Assembly (NCBI RefSeq): GCF_000425385.1
Contig: NZ_AUDI01000001.1
Coordinates: 248,001 to 312,000 of the forward strand
DNA from: Pseudoduganella violaceinigra DSM 15887
GTDB lineage: Bacteria > Pseudomonadota > Gammaproteobacteria > Burkholderiales > Burkholderiaceae_D
DNA: 64,000 nt
Direction: 5' to 3'
Part shown: positions 36,070 to 45,361 of the stretch, one piece after another
Position numbering within the stretch: position 1 is the first letter of the stretch
Layout of the letters: each line of letters begins with the position of its first letter
Program-made: the position numbers and the translations under genes
Notes under the pieces: model-generated
The model's input: the letters and a program-made list of their open reading frames with translations, nothing else
Told to the model about the DNA's origin: nothing
The model's database searches: none

Positions 36070-36931
36070 AGCACTTACCCTCACTTTGGCGTTGGCAGGA
36101 CTGACGCCGATTGCACAGGCATATACCCTCTTCGGCCCGGATCTCAAGACTCCTATTTTTCCGGTAAACGGCACGTTGAAAGTCTACAAGGCAAAAACTG
36201 ACGAAAAGCCGTTTGCAGAGTTTCACGATCTTCCCCACTACGCCGTTGGACCCACTGGATTTGCCGACACCTGCCTTGGCAAGTCCGAAGATGGCTGGGT
36301 GCGTTGCAATATCAAGGGCAAGGCCGGCTGGGTGCGGCGCAGCGACTTCCTGTCTGGCGCCCAGTATCAACCGCAGAATCAATGGCCAATTCGATACTGG
36401 CTGGCCAGTGCCGGTGGCGATATGCCTGGTGAGGAAGCCGATGAACTGATGACGGAAGCCAAACGTAATCCTTATCTGGTCCCTCACAAAGAGATTACGA
36501 ATGTTCTCTTTAAAGTCCAGTTCGACAAGGAAGGATTCGCCACCAGCGTCAAGACTGGCAAACGTACCGGCGACAGGGTGTTCAAGGTCGGCAACGCAAT
36601 TTACCTTGCGCCGGCCGACGATGCGAAGCGCGAGAAAGCAACCTGGCAGTTCTTAAACTATTTTGAACCGAGCATTCAGGCCATGTGCCCCTCCGTTTCA
36701 AAAGAGAGCTGCTATAGCGCAGCAAATCAGGCCTCCGATTGGCCAGGAATAAGCATGTTACGCACCTCGCCACCGGCACAATTCGCCTATAACGCCGAAC
36801 GTGAAGATCAGAATAAGGTGGAGTGGTTCGGTCAGGAGAAAGTCGGCTTTGCGCGCTTCTCCGATCCAGTCAAGCCATTGATGTACAAGCGTCCTGACGG
36901 CAAGCCGCATTGCGTCATGGACTGCAGGTAG
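36059..36931 (+). CDS. Exported probable immunity protein for the left effector
   Basis: The 290-residue protein has a signal peptide (MDVKALTLTLALAGLTPIAQ, cleaved near AQA) and an SH3-like stretch (GTLKVYKAKTDEKPFAEF and GWVRCNIKGKAGWVRRSDF), a fold that can cover peptidoglycan-enzyme active sites. Four cysteines (CPSVSKESC and CVMDC) suggest disulfides. It overlaps the effector's end by 11 bases, the usual linkage for effector-immunity pairs, and its location would be the periplasm where the effector acts. The role is inferred. Confidence 0.65.
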   Translation: MDVKALTLTLALAGLTPIAQAYTLFGPDLKTPIFPVNGTLKVYKAKTDEKPFAEFHDLPHYAVGPTGFADTCLGKSEDGWVRCNIKGKAGWVRRSDFLSGAQYQPQNQWPIRYWLASAGGDMPGEEADELMTEAKRNPYLVPHKEITNVLFKVQFDKEGFATSVKTGKRTGDRVFKVGNAIYLAPADDAKREKATWQFLNYFEPSIQAMCPSVSKESCYSAANQASDWPGISMLRTSPPAQFAYNAEREDQNKVEWFGQEKVGFARFSDPVKPLMYKRPDGKPHCVMDCR

Positions 36932-36979
36932 GTGCCTTGCTGCCACGCAGGACCCGCAGAATTTGGATACGGACAGTAA

Positions 36980-37002
36980 AAGCCATCACATTAGGATGGC
37001 TT
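36980..37002. terminator. Possible terminator hairpin
   Basis: AAGCCATC (36980-36987) pairs perfectly with GATGGCTT (36995-37002) across a 7-base loop. The T tract is good only on the minus strand, so its use for the plus-strand genes is doubtful. Confidence 0.35.
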
Positions 37003-37149
37003 GTATTGCCTCAAGTTGCCAAAAGCGGACCTCGCTGCTAGCGATGCTGGTCAACTGAAATTTTGACATCGACAATGACGCGACAGACAAGCAATAATCA
37101 AAGAATCGCGAAAAGCCTTTTGTCATTACCGACTGCGAAGAACCAGCAC

Positions 37150-37761
37150 ATGCACAATAAATCTCCCCGCACATACGCACGAAAATCGAACGCTTGCATG
37201 GCCTTGCTGGCCGCCTGCCTATGCATGACCAGCACAATCTGCGCCGCGTCTTCGTCCAGTCCACCCGCGGACCATGCCTTTTACGCGATGGACATTCGTG
37301 CCAACAACGACACGCTGCTGCACGGTACGCGGGCCAAAGTCGATCAGACGCAGAAGCTGCCCTTGGCTATTCTGGGTGACAGCGAATCCACCTGCTGCTT
37401 TGTCTTTGGAGCGCAATCCAAAATCAAGGGTGCCCCGGCACTCAAGATCAATAATGACGAACCATTATTGTCGTCATCACTCGGCGATGAAGCCTTCCAG
37501 TTCCTGGGTGCCTATCGTCCAGCGTCCGCCGGAAACGCAGCGGGCAAACTCGGATTTGGCTTCAGTGGAATGAGCGGCGCCAGGCTGGTTGGCAAGCGCA
37601 TATACGAAGTCACGTTCGCAGATGCATCCGCCCCTGTTTTCGTTCGCCATTGCTTGGGCGCGGAAGGCGTGAACTTCAAGCTCTATCACACCGCCCATGA
37701 CAAGAAGCCTTACGTCAGCTACTACTTTGCGCTGGGCTATGAGGTAAAACCGGATTGCTGA
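37150..37761 (+). CDS. Exported protein of unknown function, possible extra immunity protein
   Basis: The product from ATG 37150 is 203 residues, with a basic start and a hydrophobic stretch ending TICAASS that reads as a signal peptide. The body has no motif I know; it has a glycine-rich middle (GKLGFGFSGMSGARLVG) and ends EVKPDC. Frames starting at 37063 (TTG) or 37075 would add residues without signal character. Its position behind an effector-immunity pair suggests a spare or acquired immunity gene. Function unknown. Confidence 0.5.
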   Translation: MHNKSPRTYARKSNACMALLAACLCMTSTICAASSSSPPADHAFYAMDIRANNDTLLHGTRAKVDQTQKLPLAILGDSESTCCFVFGAQSKIKGAPALKINNDEPLLSSSLGDEAFQFLGAYRPASAGNAAGKLGFGFSGMSGARLVGKRIYEVTFADASAPVFVRHCLGAEGVNFKLYHTAHDKKPYVSYYFALGYEVKPDC

Positions 37762-37763
37762 AA

Positions 37764-38002
37764 ATGAGGATCAATGCCTTGATGCTGGCAAGCGCCGTAT
37801 TTGGCGCCAATGCACAGCGCAAATCGAAACCGAGATTCAAATCGGGCCGCCACTGACGATTGACGTGCTCCTGGATGCTAATCCAAGCCGGCTGATTTGC
37901 ACCGCCGAGGGCGGCGCCCATCGGGTCAATCGAAAAAAGAACGATCCCTTGTTGGCCAAGATTCCTGCGGGATGGCGCGAGGGACAGAAACGCAGGGCCT
38001 GA
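37764..38002 (+). pseudogene. Frameshifted gene for a small exported protein
   Basis: An ATG 3 bases after the preceding stop encodes a signal peptide MRINALMLASAVFGANA, but that frame stops at residue 30 (near 37856). From about 37814 the next frame over continues without a stop to 38002, reading TAQIETEIQIGPPLTIDVLL and ending WREGQKRRA. Joining the two would give a normal 79-residue exported protein. One base lost or two gained near 37812-37818 would explain it. It may be a decayed immunity gene or an assembly error. Confidence 0.55.
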
Positions 38003-38048
38003 CAGTAGCCGGGGCGTTGCGCCTGCGCCCCTCGATCAGGCGCTAGCC

Positions 38049-38831
38049 TCAAGCGCCATTCGCAATTTTTTCAAGTTTGCTGCGGTTGAAAGCGCGGCAC
38101 TCGTCCTTCTTCCAGCGCCCTTCACAGACACGGATACGGCAGCGGGCCGCGTCCTGTTCGCCCTGCCTCTTGCACTGCTCAAGCGCTTTTGGCAGCGTCA
38201 TGTGGAAGTTGCCCGACGCCTCGTACTTTGTATGCGCTACCAGTGCGGCAAGCAGTTCGACGTCATTATCTTCCTCGGGCGCAGCCTTGGAAATCGACTT
38301 GGCAGCCGGCTTAGCCGGCTTCTCTTTCGCCGGCTTGGGCGCTGCCTTGGCCGCGGGTGCAGCGCCTTGCTCCAGCATATGCTTCAGCGACTCCTTCGGC
38401 TTGGCTTCCAATGGCGGCGGGGCTTCATCGATGATGGCGGCCGTGGCCGGCGTCTCCGCAGTAAGGGCGGCGAGCGGCGATGCATCCGCGGCCGAAGCGG
38501 CGGGAGCCGGATCAGGCGCCTTGACCGGCGCTGGCGCCGACACCGGCGCCGGCACAGCGGCCATTTTCGCAGCAGGAAGTTCTTCCTCGCTGAACATCAC
38601 GACAGCCAGGACTGCGGCAACGGCGACGACACCAATGCCGATGCCGGCGGCCATCCACAAAAAGATTTTTCGGCGCGGGGTTTCCGCGACCTGCGGCTCC
38701 AGCACTTCTGGCGCAACCGCTTGATTTTCAAGAGCATTTTGCTGCTCGGCCGAAAGCAAGCTCGGGCGGCCTGCTGGTTTCCGGGTTTCATTGCTTGATG
38801 ACAAAGTATTACTCCTGGCAAAGGTTATCAT
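38049..38831 (-). CDS. Single-span membrane protein with low-complexity linker, unknown function
   Basis: The 260-residue protein has a short cytoplasmic N-terminus, one membrane helix (IFLWMAAGIGIGVVAVAAVL, about residues 55-78), a long Ala/Pro/Lys-rich linker and a C-terminal domain with three cysteines (EQCKRQGEQDAARCRIRVCE). The layout resembles envelope proteins that carry a small periplasmic domain on a flexible arm. It is transcribed away from the T6SS core and shares the upstream region with the tagX-like gene. No homologue recognised. Confidence 0.6.
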   Translation of the reverse strand: MITFARSNTLSSSNETRKPAGRPSLLSAEQQNALENQAVAPEVLEPQVAETPRRKIFLWMAAGIGIGVVAVAAVLAVVMFSEEELPAAKMAAVPAPVSAPAPVKAPDPAPAASAADASPLAALTAETPATAAIIDEAPPPLEAKPKESLKHMLEQGAAPAAKAAPKPAKEKPAKPAAKSISKAAPEEDNDVELLAALVAHTKYEASGNFHMTLPKALEQCKRQGEQDAARCRIRVCEGRWKKDECRAFNRSKLEKIANGA

Positions 38832-38889
38832 TAATATACTTTATCCATGGAAAAAGGTGCGCACTATAGGGAACACCGATTTTCGGGGT

Positions 38890-38902
38890 CGCGCACGATT
38901 GA
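38890..38902. promoter_or_regulatory. Shared motif upstream of the T6SS tagX-tssM operon
   Basis: CGCGCACGATTGA here is identical to 57666-57678 and nearly identical to 57631-57643 (CACGCACAATTGA), both in the divergent tssK/tssB control region. It lies about 120 bases ahead of the tagX-like gene. Confidence 0.4.
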
Positions 38903-39024
38903 AATTCAAGAGAAACACGGCTTAACAGAACTTCAAGATATACTTTCCCGCAAATAATTTATTCCCAGGGCAAAACGCGCCCTTGCTGTTGTCAAATTGG
39001 TAATTAAGATTCCAGGGGTTAATT

Positions 39025-39867
39025 TTGGTGGTCCTCGCTGTTGTGCTGTATTTCCTGCTGGCTTGCGCGCTGAGCTGGATGGTCCTGTTCCCTGCCGGGC
39101 GGGCCTATGTTTCGCGCCGTCTGGAGGTGGTCGGCAGCCGTTTTCAGCGTAGTCTGCAAAATTTCGCGCGGCGCAGCGGCGCACAAGCCGGCGCAATCGG
39201 ATCGGAATCTGCGATGGCCATGCGCCAGGGCGGCGGCTTCCTGCGCGAGCACAAATGGGCGGCGCTGGCGACGCTCCTGATCTTGATGCTGCCGGCGATG
39301 GTGGCGTGGATGGCGAGCAGCCGCACCATGGTGGGCGGATTCGACGCCCCTGTGCGCGAAGCCAACCAGCAGGTGGCGGAGCTGCTGCTGGGCGAGCAGT
39401 TGGTGCCGCCGCCGCCCTTGCCGCCGACGCTGTTCATGACGGCCGAGGTGGAGGTGGTGCGTCCGAACCTGGTCTCGGCGAGCCGCGACTGGGCTTTGCT
39501 GGATAAGGACTATTCGCAGCGCCTGCTGCAGGTGTTCCGCATCATGAAGGAACGCCATGGCTACGATATGGCGCTGCTGGAAGGCTACCGCAGTCCCGAA
39601 CGCCAGGATGCGCTGGCGGCGCAGGGCAGCAACGTCACCAATGCCAAGGCCTTCCAGAGCTGGCACCAATACGGCCTGGCGGCCGACTGCGCCTTCCTGC
39701 GCGACGGCAAGCTGGTGATTTCGGAGCGCGACCCTTGGGCCATGCGCGGCTACCAGCTGTTTGGTGAAGTGGCGGAAAGCGTGGGCATGACCTGGGGCGG
39801 CCGCTGGAAGATGATGGATTTCGGCCACACAGAGTTGCGTGTGGACGGCGTAAGAAAGAAACAATAG
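39025..39867 (+). CDS. tagX: TagX-like M15 peptidoglycan peptidase of the T6SS cluster
   Basis: The 280-residue inner-membrane protein has two hydrophobic helices (about residues 3-22 and 72-92) and a periplasmic M15-type peptidase domain. Zinc ligands are visible in SWHQYGLAAD (H214, D221) and DFGHTEL (H268). TagX proteins open gaps in peptidoglycan so the T6SS envelope complex can assemble. It starts with a non-ATG codon, TTG at 39025 or GTG at 39028, after AGGGG. The PAAR gene follows after 9 bases, and the run continues to tssA. Confidence 0.8.
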   Translation: MVVLAVVLYFLLACALSWMVLFPAGRAYVSRRLEVVGSRFQRSLQNFARRSGAQAGAIGSESAMAMRQGGGFLREHKWAALATLLILMLPAMVAWMASSRTMVGGFDAPVREANQQVAELLLGEQLVPPPPLPPTLFMTAEVEVVRPNLVSASRDWALLDKDYSQRLLQVFRIMKERHGYDMALLEGYRSPERQDALAAQGSNVTNAKAFQSWHQYGLAADCAFLRDGKLVISERDPWAMRGYQLFGEVAESVGMTWGGRWKMMDFGHTELRVDGVRKKQ

Positions 39868-39876
39868 GAGTAAGAA

Positions 39877-40140
39877 ATGCCTGGAGCACTGATCCTTTTA
39901 GGCGATAAAACCTCGCATAAAGGCACCGTGGTGGAAGCATCGCAGCAAAGCGATAGCAGCGGCAAGCCGATCGCGCGCGTGGGGGACAAGGTCTCCTGCC
40001 CGATTCATGGCGATACCACCATTACAAGCGGCGACCCGACCACGATCGTGGATGGCAAGCCGGTGGCGCGTCACGGCGATAAGGTCGGTTGCGGCGCCAC
40101 GCTGATCGCCAGCCAGCAGAATACGACGGACGCGGTGTGA
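39877..40140 (+). CDS. PAAR-domain T6SS spike tip
   Basis: The 87-residue protein is a lone PAAR domain (DKVSCPIHGDTTITSG, KPVARHGDKVGCGATL) with the histidine/cysteine pattern that binds zinc in the sharp tip on VgrG. An AGGAG ribosome binding site precedes it. It has no effector extension, so cargo must ride on VgrG or other adaptors. Confidence 0.93.
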   Translation: MPGALILLGDKTSHKGTVVEASQQSDSSGKPIARVGDKVSCPIHGDTTITSGDPTTIVDGKPVARHGDKVGCGATLIASQQNTTDAV

Positions 40141-40147
40141 GGCAGGC

Positions 40148-41518
40148 ATGCAGAATTGGATGAAACGCAGTTTGCTGGTGGTTGGTGTCTTCGGCCTTTG
40201 CTGGATCGGCGCCATTTGGTATTGGCGCAGCACCACCCGTATTCCGAATACGAGCGACCTGGCGCTGGCCATGCTGGTCATGCCGCTGACCTTGATCATG
40301 GGATTCTGGCTGGCGAAGAAAACCTTCGCCGGCGGCGACGCTCCGGCGACGGCCGGCGCGGGCGGTGCGCAAGCGCCTGCGGCGCCTGGCGTGCCGGACG
40401 CTCCCGGTTCGGCCGGGGCGCAAGCCGCGGCGCCCGCAGCCGAAGCGGCTGCCGCCTGGGCGCCCTTCGGCGTGGCCGCCACGGCGCTGCGCATGGCGCA
40501 TGGCGATTCTCCGGCTGAACTGGCGGCGGCATTCGCCGAAGGCCAGGCGCGCCTGGACCTCGACCCGGAACTGACCGATTTGCAGGGCTTCCCGGTGATG
40601 GCGGGCCGCGTGGCGGACGTCGAGCTGGAAGCGCTGGAAGAATGGCTGTCCGCCCAGCAGCCCGCGCCGCGCGCGCCGGCGGCGGAACAACTGCGCGCCA
40701 TGGCCCTGGGCGGCGATGTCGCGGCAGGCCTGGCCGAACAGGCGTCTTCCCTGGGCGGCGACGGCGTGCTGCAGCTGCTGCCGCTGCTGCCAGCCGAATG
40801 GCCGGTCCCGACCCAGGAACTGGCGACGCGCTGGCTGGCGCACCGCATCATCGACGCGGGCTGGCCGAAGGAGCGCCTGGCCGTGCGCCAACTGCCGGCC
40901 TCCGCGCCGGCGACGCCGCTGGCCGCCTTGCGCGCGCTGTCGGCCCAGACGGCCAGCGCTGCGGCGCCGGCCCACAGCATCCTGGTCGCCTGCGATTCCA
41001 GCATCGACGCGGAAGCGGTGGAAAACTTGGCGGTGAACGGAAAACTGTTCGGCCAGCGCAATCCGAACGGCCGCATGCCGGCCGAAGGCGCAGCGGGCAT
41101 CTTGCTGCAGTCGCCGAAGGAGGCCAGCGATGAACTGCGCCTGCTGGCGCTGCACGCGAAGGAAGATGCAAGCTCGCGCGAACTGGCGGAAGAAATCCTG
41201 GCCCAGGCCAATGGCGCCAAACCCGTCTACATCGCCGCCGACACCGACCACCGCGCCGCCGTCATGGCTGACCTGATGCAATGCGTCGAGGCAGCGGCGC
41301 CGGATCTGGACGCCAATACCGCGCTGGCCTGCATTGGCGCCGCCTGCGGCCACACGGGCGCCGTCGGCAGCCTGGCCGCCATCGTACTGGCCCACGAACA
41401 GGCCTTGGAAAACGAGGGCTTCGCGCTCGCGCTGTCCAACAACATTCCAACCCAACGTTACGCCTTGCTGCTCGGCCAACTCCCCGCGCCGGCCAGCAAA
41501 GCGCCATCCCTTAGCTAA
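40148..41518 (+). CDS. T6SS-associated membrane protein of unknown function
   Basis: The 456-residue protein has two N-terminal membrane helices (about residues 8-27 and 39-57), an Ala/Pro-rich linker, and a large soluble domain with no signature I recognise. It sits between the PAAR gene and tssM with short spacing, which ties it to the secretion system. Predicted location is the inner membrane with a cytoplasmic domain. Confidence 0.7.
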   Translation: MQNWMKRSLLVVGVFGLCWIGAIWYWRSTTRIPNTSDLALAMLVMPLTLIMGFWLAKKTFAGGDAPATAGAGGAQAPAAPGVPDAPGSAGAQAAAPAAEAAAAWAPFGVAATALRMAHGDSPAELAAAFAEGQARLDLDPELTDLQGFPVMAGRVADVELEALEEWLSAQQPAPRAPAAEQLRAMALGGDVAAGLAEQASSLGGDGVLQLLPLLPAEWPVPTQELATRWLAHRIIDAGWPKERLAVRQLPASAPATPLAALRALSAQTASAAAPAHSILVACDSSIDAEAVENLAVNGKLFGQRNPNGRMPAEGAAGILLQSPKEASDELRLLALHAKEDASSRELAEEILAQANGAKPVYIAADTDHRAAVMADLMQCVEAAAPDLDANTALACIGAACGHTGAVGSLAAIVLAHEQALENEGFALALSNNIPTQRYALLLGQLPAPASKAPSLS

Positions 41519-41536
41519 CCTTGCAAGAGTAGAAAA

Positions 41537-44500
41537 ATGATGCAACGAATCCGGGACATCCTGACATCGCGCACCGCCTTCCTGATATATGGATGGTTCG
41601 CCTTTGCGGCATTCCTGCTGCTGGCGGCAGTGCTGCTGGACCTTCCTTATACACTGGCCTTTGCCGTACTGGGCTGCGCGTTGCTGCTTGGCGTAATGGT
41701 ATGGGCATGGCGCCGCTACCGGGCACGCCGCGCGGCCGGCCAGTTGGGCACCATGCTGGAGCAGCAAACGGCGCCGGCCAAGGCCGAACCTGCACCGCGC
41801 CACGAAACGGAAGCGCTGCGCAAGCGCATGCTGGACGCGATCGAAACGATCAAGACCTCCAAGCTCGGCCTGCGCTCGGGCAGCGCCGCGCTGTACGAGC
41901 TTCCCTGGTACATGATCATCGGTAACCCGGCCGCCGGCAAGAGCACGGCGATCGCCAACTCCGGCCTGCAGTTCCCGCTGGCCGGCAGCCGCATCGTGCA
42001 AGGCGTGGGCGGTACCCGCAACTGCGACTGGTTCTTCACCACCGACGGCATCCTGCTCGATACGGCCGGCCGCTACGCCGTCAGCGATGAAGACCGCGCC
42101 GAGTGGTTCGGTTTCCTCAACCTGCTGAAGAAGTATCGCAAGAAGGCGCCGATCAACGGCATCATCATCGCCGTCAGCATTGCGGAACTGACCGGCAAGC
42201 GTCCGGAATTCGCCATCGAACTGGCCAAGAGCCTGCGCCAGCGCGTGCAGGAACTGACCGAAAAGCTGGAAGTGCATGCGCCGGTCTATATCGTCTTCAC
42301 CAAGGCGGACCTGATCAACGGCTTCACCGACTTCTTCCACGATTCGGAAATGGGTGAGCGCGACCGCGTCTGGGGCGCCACCCTGCCCTACCGCAAGAAC
42401 CAGCAGAACGACGACCTGCTGCAGCAGTTCGACGCCCGCTTCGACGAGCTGTACGAAGGCTTGAAGGAAATGAGCCTGGCCAATATGGCCCTGCAATGGC
42501 GCGAGCGCCTGCCGTCCGGCGTGTTCACCTTCCCGCTGGAATTCAACTCGGTCAAGGCGCCGCTGCGCACCTTTATCGCGACGCTGTTCGAAGAAAATCC
42601 CTTCCAGTTCAAGCCGGTCTTCCGCGGCTTCTACTTCACCAGCGCGCTGCAGGAAGGCGAAGGCGTTTCCGCCACGTCGCACCGCGTGGCGCAGCGCTTC
42701 GACCTGAGCGTGCAGCGGCAGGAGCACCACAACGCCGAACAGCAGCATGGCTACTTCCTGCTGAAACTGTTCCGCAACGTGATCTTCGCCGACAAGAACC
42801 TGGTGGCGCAGTACGCCAGCCCGGCCAAGGTGCGCATGCGCTATGCCGCCTTCTTCGGCGCGGTGGCGCTGAGCGGCCTGCTGCTGGGCGGCTGGAGCTG
42901 GTCCTACATGGGCAACCGCCAGCTGGTGGCAAACGTGCAGGCGGACCTGGACAAGGCCGTCAAGCTGCAGAAACAGCGTCCCGACCTGTCGGCGCGCCTG
43001 GAAGCGCTGGAAATCCTGCAAGACCGTATCGAGCAGCTGGACCGATTCCGCCATGACCGCCCGATGTCGGTCAGCCTGGGCCTGTACCAGGGCGCCTACC
43101 TGGAACGCAAGCTGCGCGAGGAATACTTCGCCGGTGTGCGCGAAGTGATGCTGAAGCCGGTCGGCCAGTCGCTGGAAACCTTCCTCGGCGAAGTCAATGC
43201 CAACGCGGAAAAACTGCAGCCTATGGCGCGCAACGTGGCCGCCACCGGCGCCACCGCGGTCGCCGCAGCCGCCGCGGCGACGCCGGCAGCAGCAGGCGCT
43301 GCGGCCCCGGCGCCGGCGGTAGCCCAGGCCGGCGGCACGCAGCAGTTCAAGGACGCTTCCCCGGAGAACGTGGAAGACGCCTACAACGCGCTGAAGACCT
43401 ACCTGATGCTGGGCGATAAGTCGCGCGCCGAATCGAGCCACCTGAACGACCAGTTGACCCGCTTCTGGCGCGTATGGCTGGAAGCGAACCGCGGCGCCAT
43501 GCCGCGCGAGCAGTTGATCCGCAGCGCGGAACGCCTGATCACCTTCTACCTGTCCGAAATCAACGATCCGTCCTGGCCGCAGGTGGAAAACCGCCTGACC
43601 CTGGTGGACCAGTCGCGCAACACCTTGCGCGGTGTGGTGCGCGGCATGCCGGCGCGCGAACGCGTGTACGCCGACGTCAAGGCGCGCGCCTCGACCCGCT
43701 ATCCGGCCATGACCGTGGCACGCATCGTCGGTGAACAGGACCGCGAACTGGTGCTGGGCAGCTATTCCATTTCCGGCGCCTTCACCCGCGCCGCGTGGGA
43801 AGGCTATGTGCGCGACGCCTTCAAGGACGCCGCCAACCGCGAACTGCAGAACACCGACTGGGTGCTGAAGACCGCCAGCCGCGACGACCTGACCCTGGAA
43901 GGCAGCCCTGAGCAGATCCAGAAGGCGCTGGTCGACCTGTACAAGAACGACTACGCCAAGGAATGGCAGAAGTTCCTGCAAGGCGTGGCGATCAAGGACC
44001 TGGCCGGCTTCGAAGCCGCGGCCAACGCCATGAACCGCCTGGGCGATCCGCAGACTTCGCCGATCTCCAAGCTGGTCAACACCGTCTACCAAGAAACCTC
44101 GTGGGATAACCCTTCCCTGCTGGACAGCGGCCTGCAGCGCGCGCAGCGCAGCATGGGCGACTGGTTCCGCGAAACGATCCTGCGCCAGAAGCCTTCGCAG
44201 GTGAACATCAACCTGCCGGCCAATCCGCAGCCGGGCGCCGCGATGCAACTGGGACCTGTCGGCCGCGAATTCGCCGGCGTGGCACAGTTGGCGGTGGCCA
44301 AGGACAACGGCGCCTCGCTGCTGCGCGGCTATATGGACTCGCTGGGCAAGCTGCGCGGCCGCTTCAACCAGATCCGCAACCAGGGCGACCCTGGCCCTGG
44401 CGCCAAGCAGCTGATGCAGCAAACCCTGGACGGCAGCGGCTCCGAGCTGGCCGACGCCCTGCGCTATGTCGACGAGCAGATGCTGGTGGGCATGAGCGAC

Positions 44501-45361
44501 ACGCAAAAGCAGGCGATCCGCCCGCTGCTGGTGCGTCCGCTGATGCAGACCTTCGCCGTGATCGTGCAGCCGACCGAAGCTGAAATCAACAAGGTGTGGG
44601 CGGCCCAGGTGCTGGACCCGTTCCGCAAGGACCTGCAGGCCAAGTATCCGTTCACGGCCGATTCGAAACAGGAAGCGAGCAACGCCGAAATCGGCCAGGT
44701 GTTCGGTCCTGAAGGCGCGGTAGCGAAATTCTTCAACACCACCGTCGGCCCGCTGGTCGTGCGCCGCGGCGATTCGCTCAGCGCCAAGACCTGGGCCAAT
44801 ATGGGCATCAACCTGTCGCCTGCCGTCTCCAGCGCCTTCCCGGGCTGGATCGCACCGCTCAGCGCCGGCGGCGTCGCCAACCAGGCCAGCGGCGAAGAGG
44901 CGCAGACGCGCTTCGAACTGCAGACCGTGGCGGTGACCGGCGTCAGCGAATACACGATCGAGATCGACGGCCAGTCCGTGCGCTGGAAAGGCCAGCAGCA
45001 GGGGTGGGTGCCGATGGTGTGGCCTAACCCGCAGGGCGTGCCCGGCTCGCGCATTACCGCCTTCACGCCGGAAGGCAAGAAGGTGGTGGTACTGGAAGAA
45101 AACGGCCACTTCGGCCTGAAGAAAATGATCGACGCGGCCCAGCGCAAGCGCCGTCCGGACGGCAGCTTCGAGCTGAACTGGACCAACGGCGGCGTGACCG
45201 TGGCGGCCAACCTGCGCCTGCTGGCGGCCGCCCCGGCGGCGCCTGCGGCCCCGGCGCAAGCAAGCCAGGGCTTCCGCAAGCTGCGTCTGCCCGACACCGT
45301 GGTCGGCGGCGCGCCTGCCGCCGGCGCACCGGCCATTGCGGCCACGGGAGGTGCGCAATGA
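41537..45361 (+). CDS. tssM: T6SS inner-membrane protein TssM (IcmF/VasK)
   Basis: The 1,274-residue protein spans the inner membrane with helices near residues 15-60 and 430-450. A cytoplasmic NTPase domain lies between them, with Walker A GNPAAGKST at 129-137, so nucleotide binding looks intact. The long periplasmic region ends in the IcmF C-terminal domain (WVPMVWPNPQGVPGSRITAF). It forms the envelope-spanning ring with TssL. The gene overlaps tagF by 4 bases. Confidence 0.97.
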   Translation: MMQRIRDILTSRTAFLIYGWFAFAAFLLLAAVLLDLPYTLAFAVLGCALLLGVMVWAWRRYRARRAAGQLGTMLEQQTAPAKAEPAPRHETEALRKRMLDAIETIKTSKLGLRSGSAALYELPWYMIIGNPAAGKSTAIANSGLQFPLAGSRIVQGVGGTRNCDWFFTTDGILLDTAGRYAVSDEDRAEWFGFLNLLKKYRKKAPINGIIIAVSIAELTGKRPEFAIELAKSLRQRVQELTEKLEVHAPVYIVFTKADLINGFTDFFHDSEMGERDRVWGATLPYRKNQQNDDLLQQFDARFDELYEGLKEMSLANMALQWRERLPSGVFTFPLEFNSVKAPLRTFIATLFEENPFQFKPVFRGFYFTSALQEGEGVSATSHRVAQRFDLSVQRQEHHNAEQQHGYFLLKLFRNVIFADKNLVAQYASPAKVRMRYAAFFGAVALSGLLLGGWSWSYMGNRQLVANVQADLDKAVKLQKQRPDLSARLEALEILQDRIEQLDRFRHDRPMSVSLGLYQGAYLERKLREEYFAGVREVMLKPVGQSLETFLGEVNANAEKLQPMARNVAATGATAVAAAAAATPAAAGAAAPAPAVAQAGGTQQFKDASPENVEDAYNALKTYLMLGDKSRAESSHLNDQLTRFWRVWLEANRGAMPREQLIRSAERLITFYLSEINDPSWPQVENRLTLVDQSRNTLRGVVRGMPARERVYADVKARASTRYPAMTVARIVGEQDRELVLGSYSISGAFTRAAWEGYVRDAFKDAANRELQNTDWVLKTASRDDLTLEGSPEQIQKALVDLYKNDYAKEWQKFLQGVAIKDLAGFEAAANAMNRLGDPQTSPISKLVNTVYQETSWDNPSLLDSGLQRAQRSMGDWFRETILRQKPSQVNINLPANPQPGAAMQLGPVGREFAGVAQLAVAKDNGASLLRGYMDSLGKLRGRFNQIRNQGDPGPGAKQLMQQTLDGSGSELADALRYVDEQMLVGMSDTQKQAIRPLLVRPLMQTFAVIVQPTEAEINKVWAAQVLDPFRKDLQAKYPFTADSKQEASNAEIGQVFGPEGAVAKFFNTTVGPLVVRRGDSLSAKTWANMGINLSPAVSSAFPGWIAPLSAGGVANQASGEEAQTRFELQTVAVTGVSEYTIEIDGQSVRWKGQQQGWVPMVWPNPQGVPGSRITAFTPEGKKVVVLEENGHFGLKKMIDAAQRKRRPDGSFELNWTNGGVTVAANLRLLAAAPAAPAAPAQASQGFRKLRLPDTVVGGAPAAGAPAIAATGGAQ

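Noticed and set aside
40022..45358. A 1,778-codon open frame antisense to tssM and its neighbours
   Set aside because: It is a mirror of GC-rich codon use in real genes; its translation is low-complexity (Gln/Arg/His/Gly-rich) with no domain, and tssM and its neighbour are certain.
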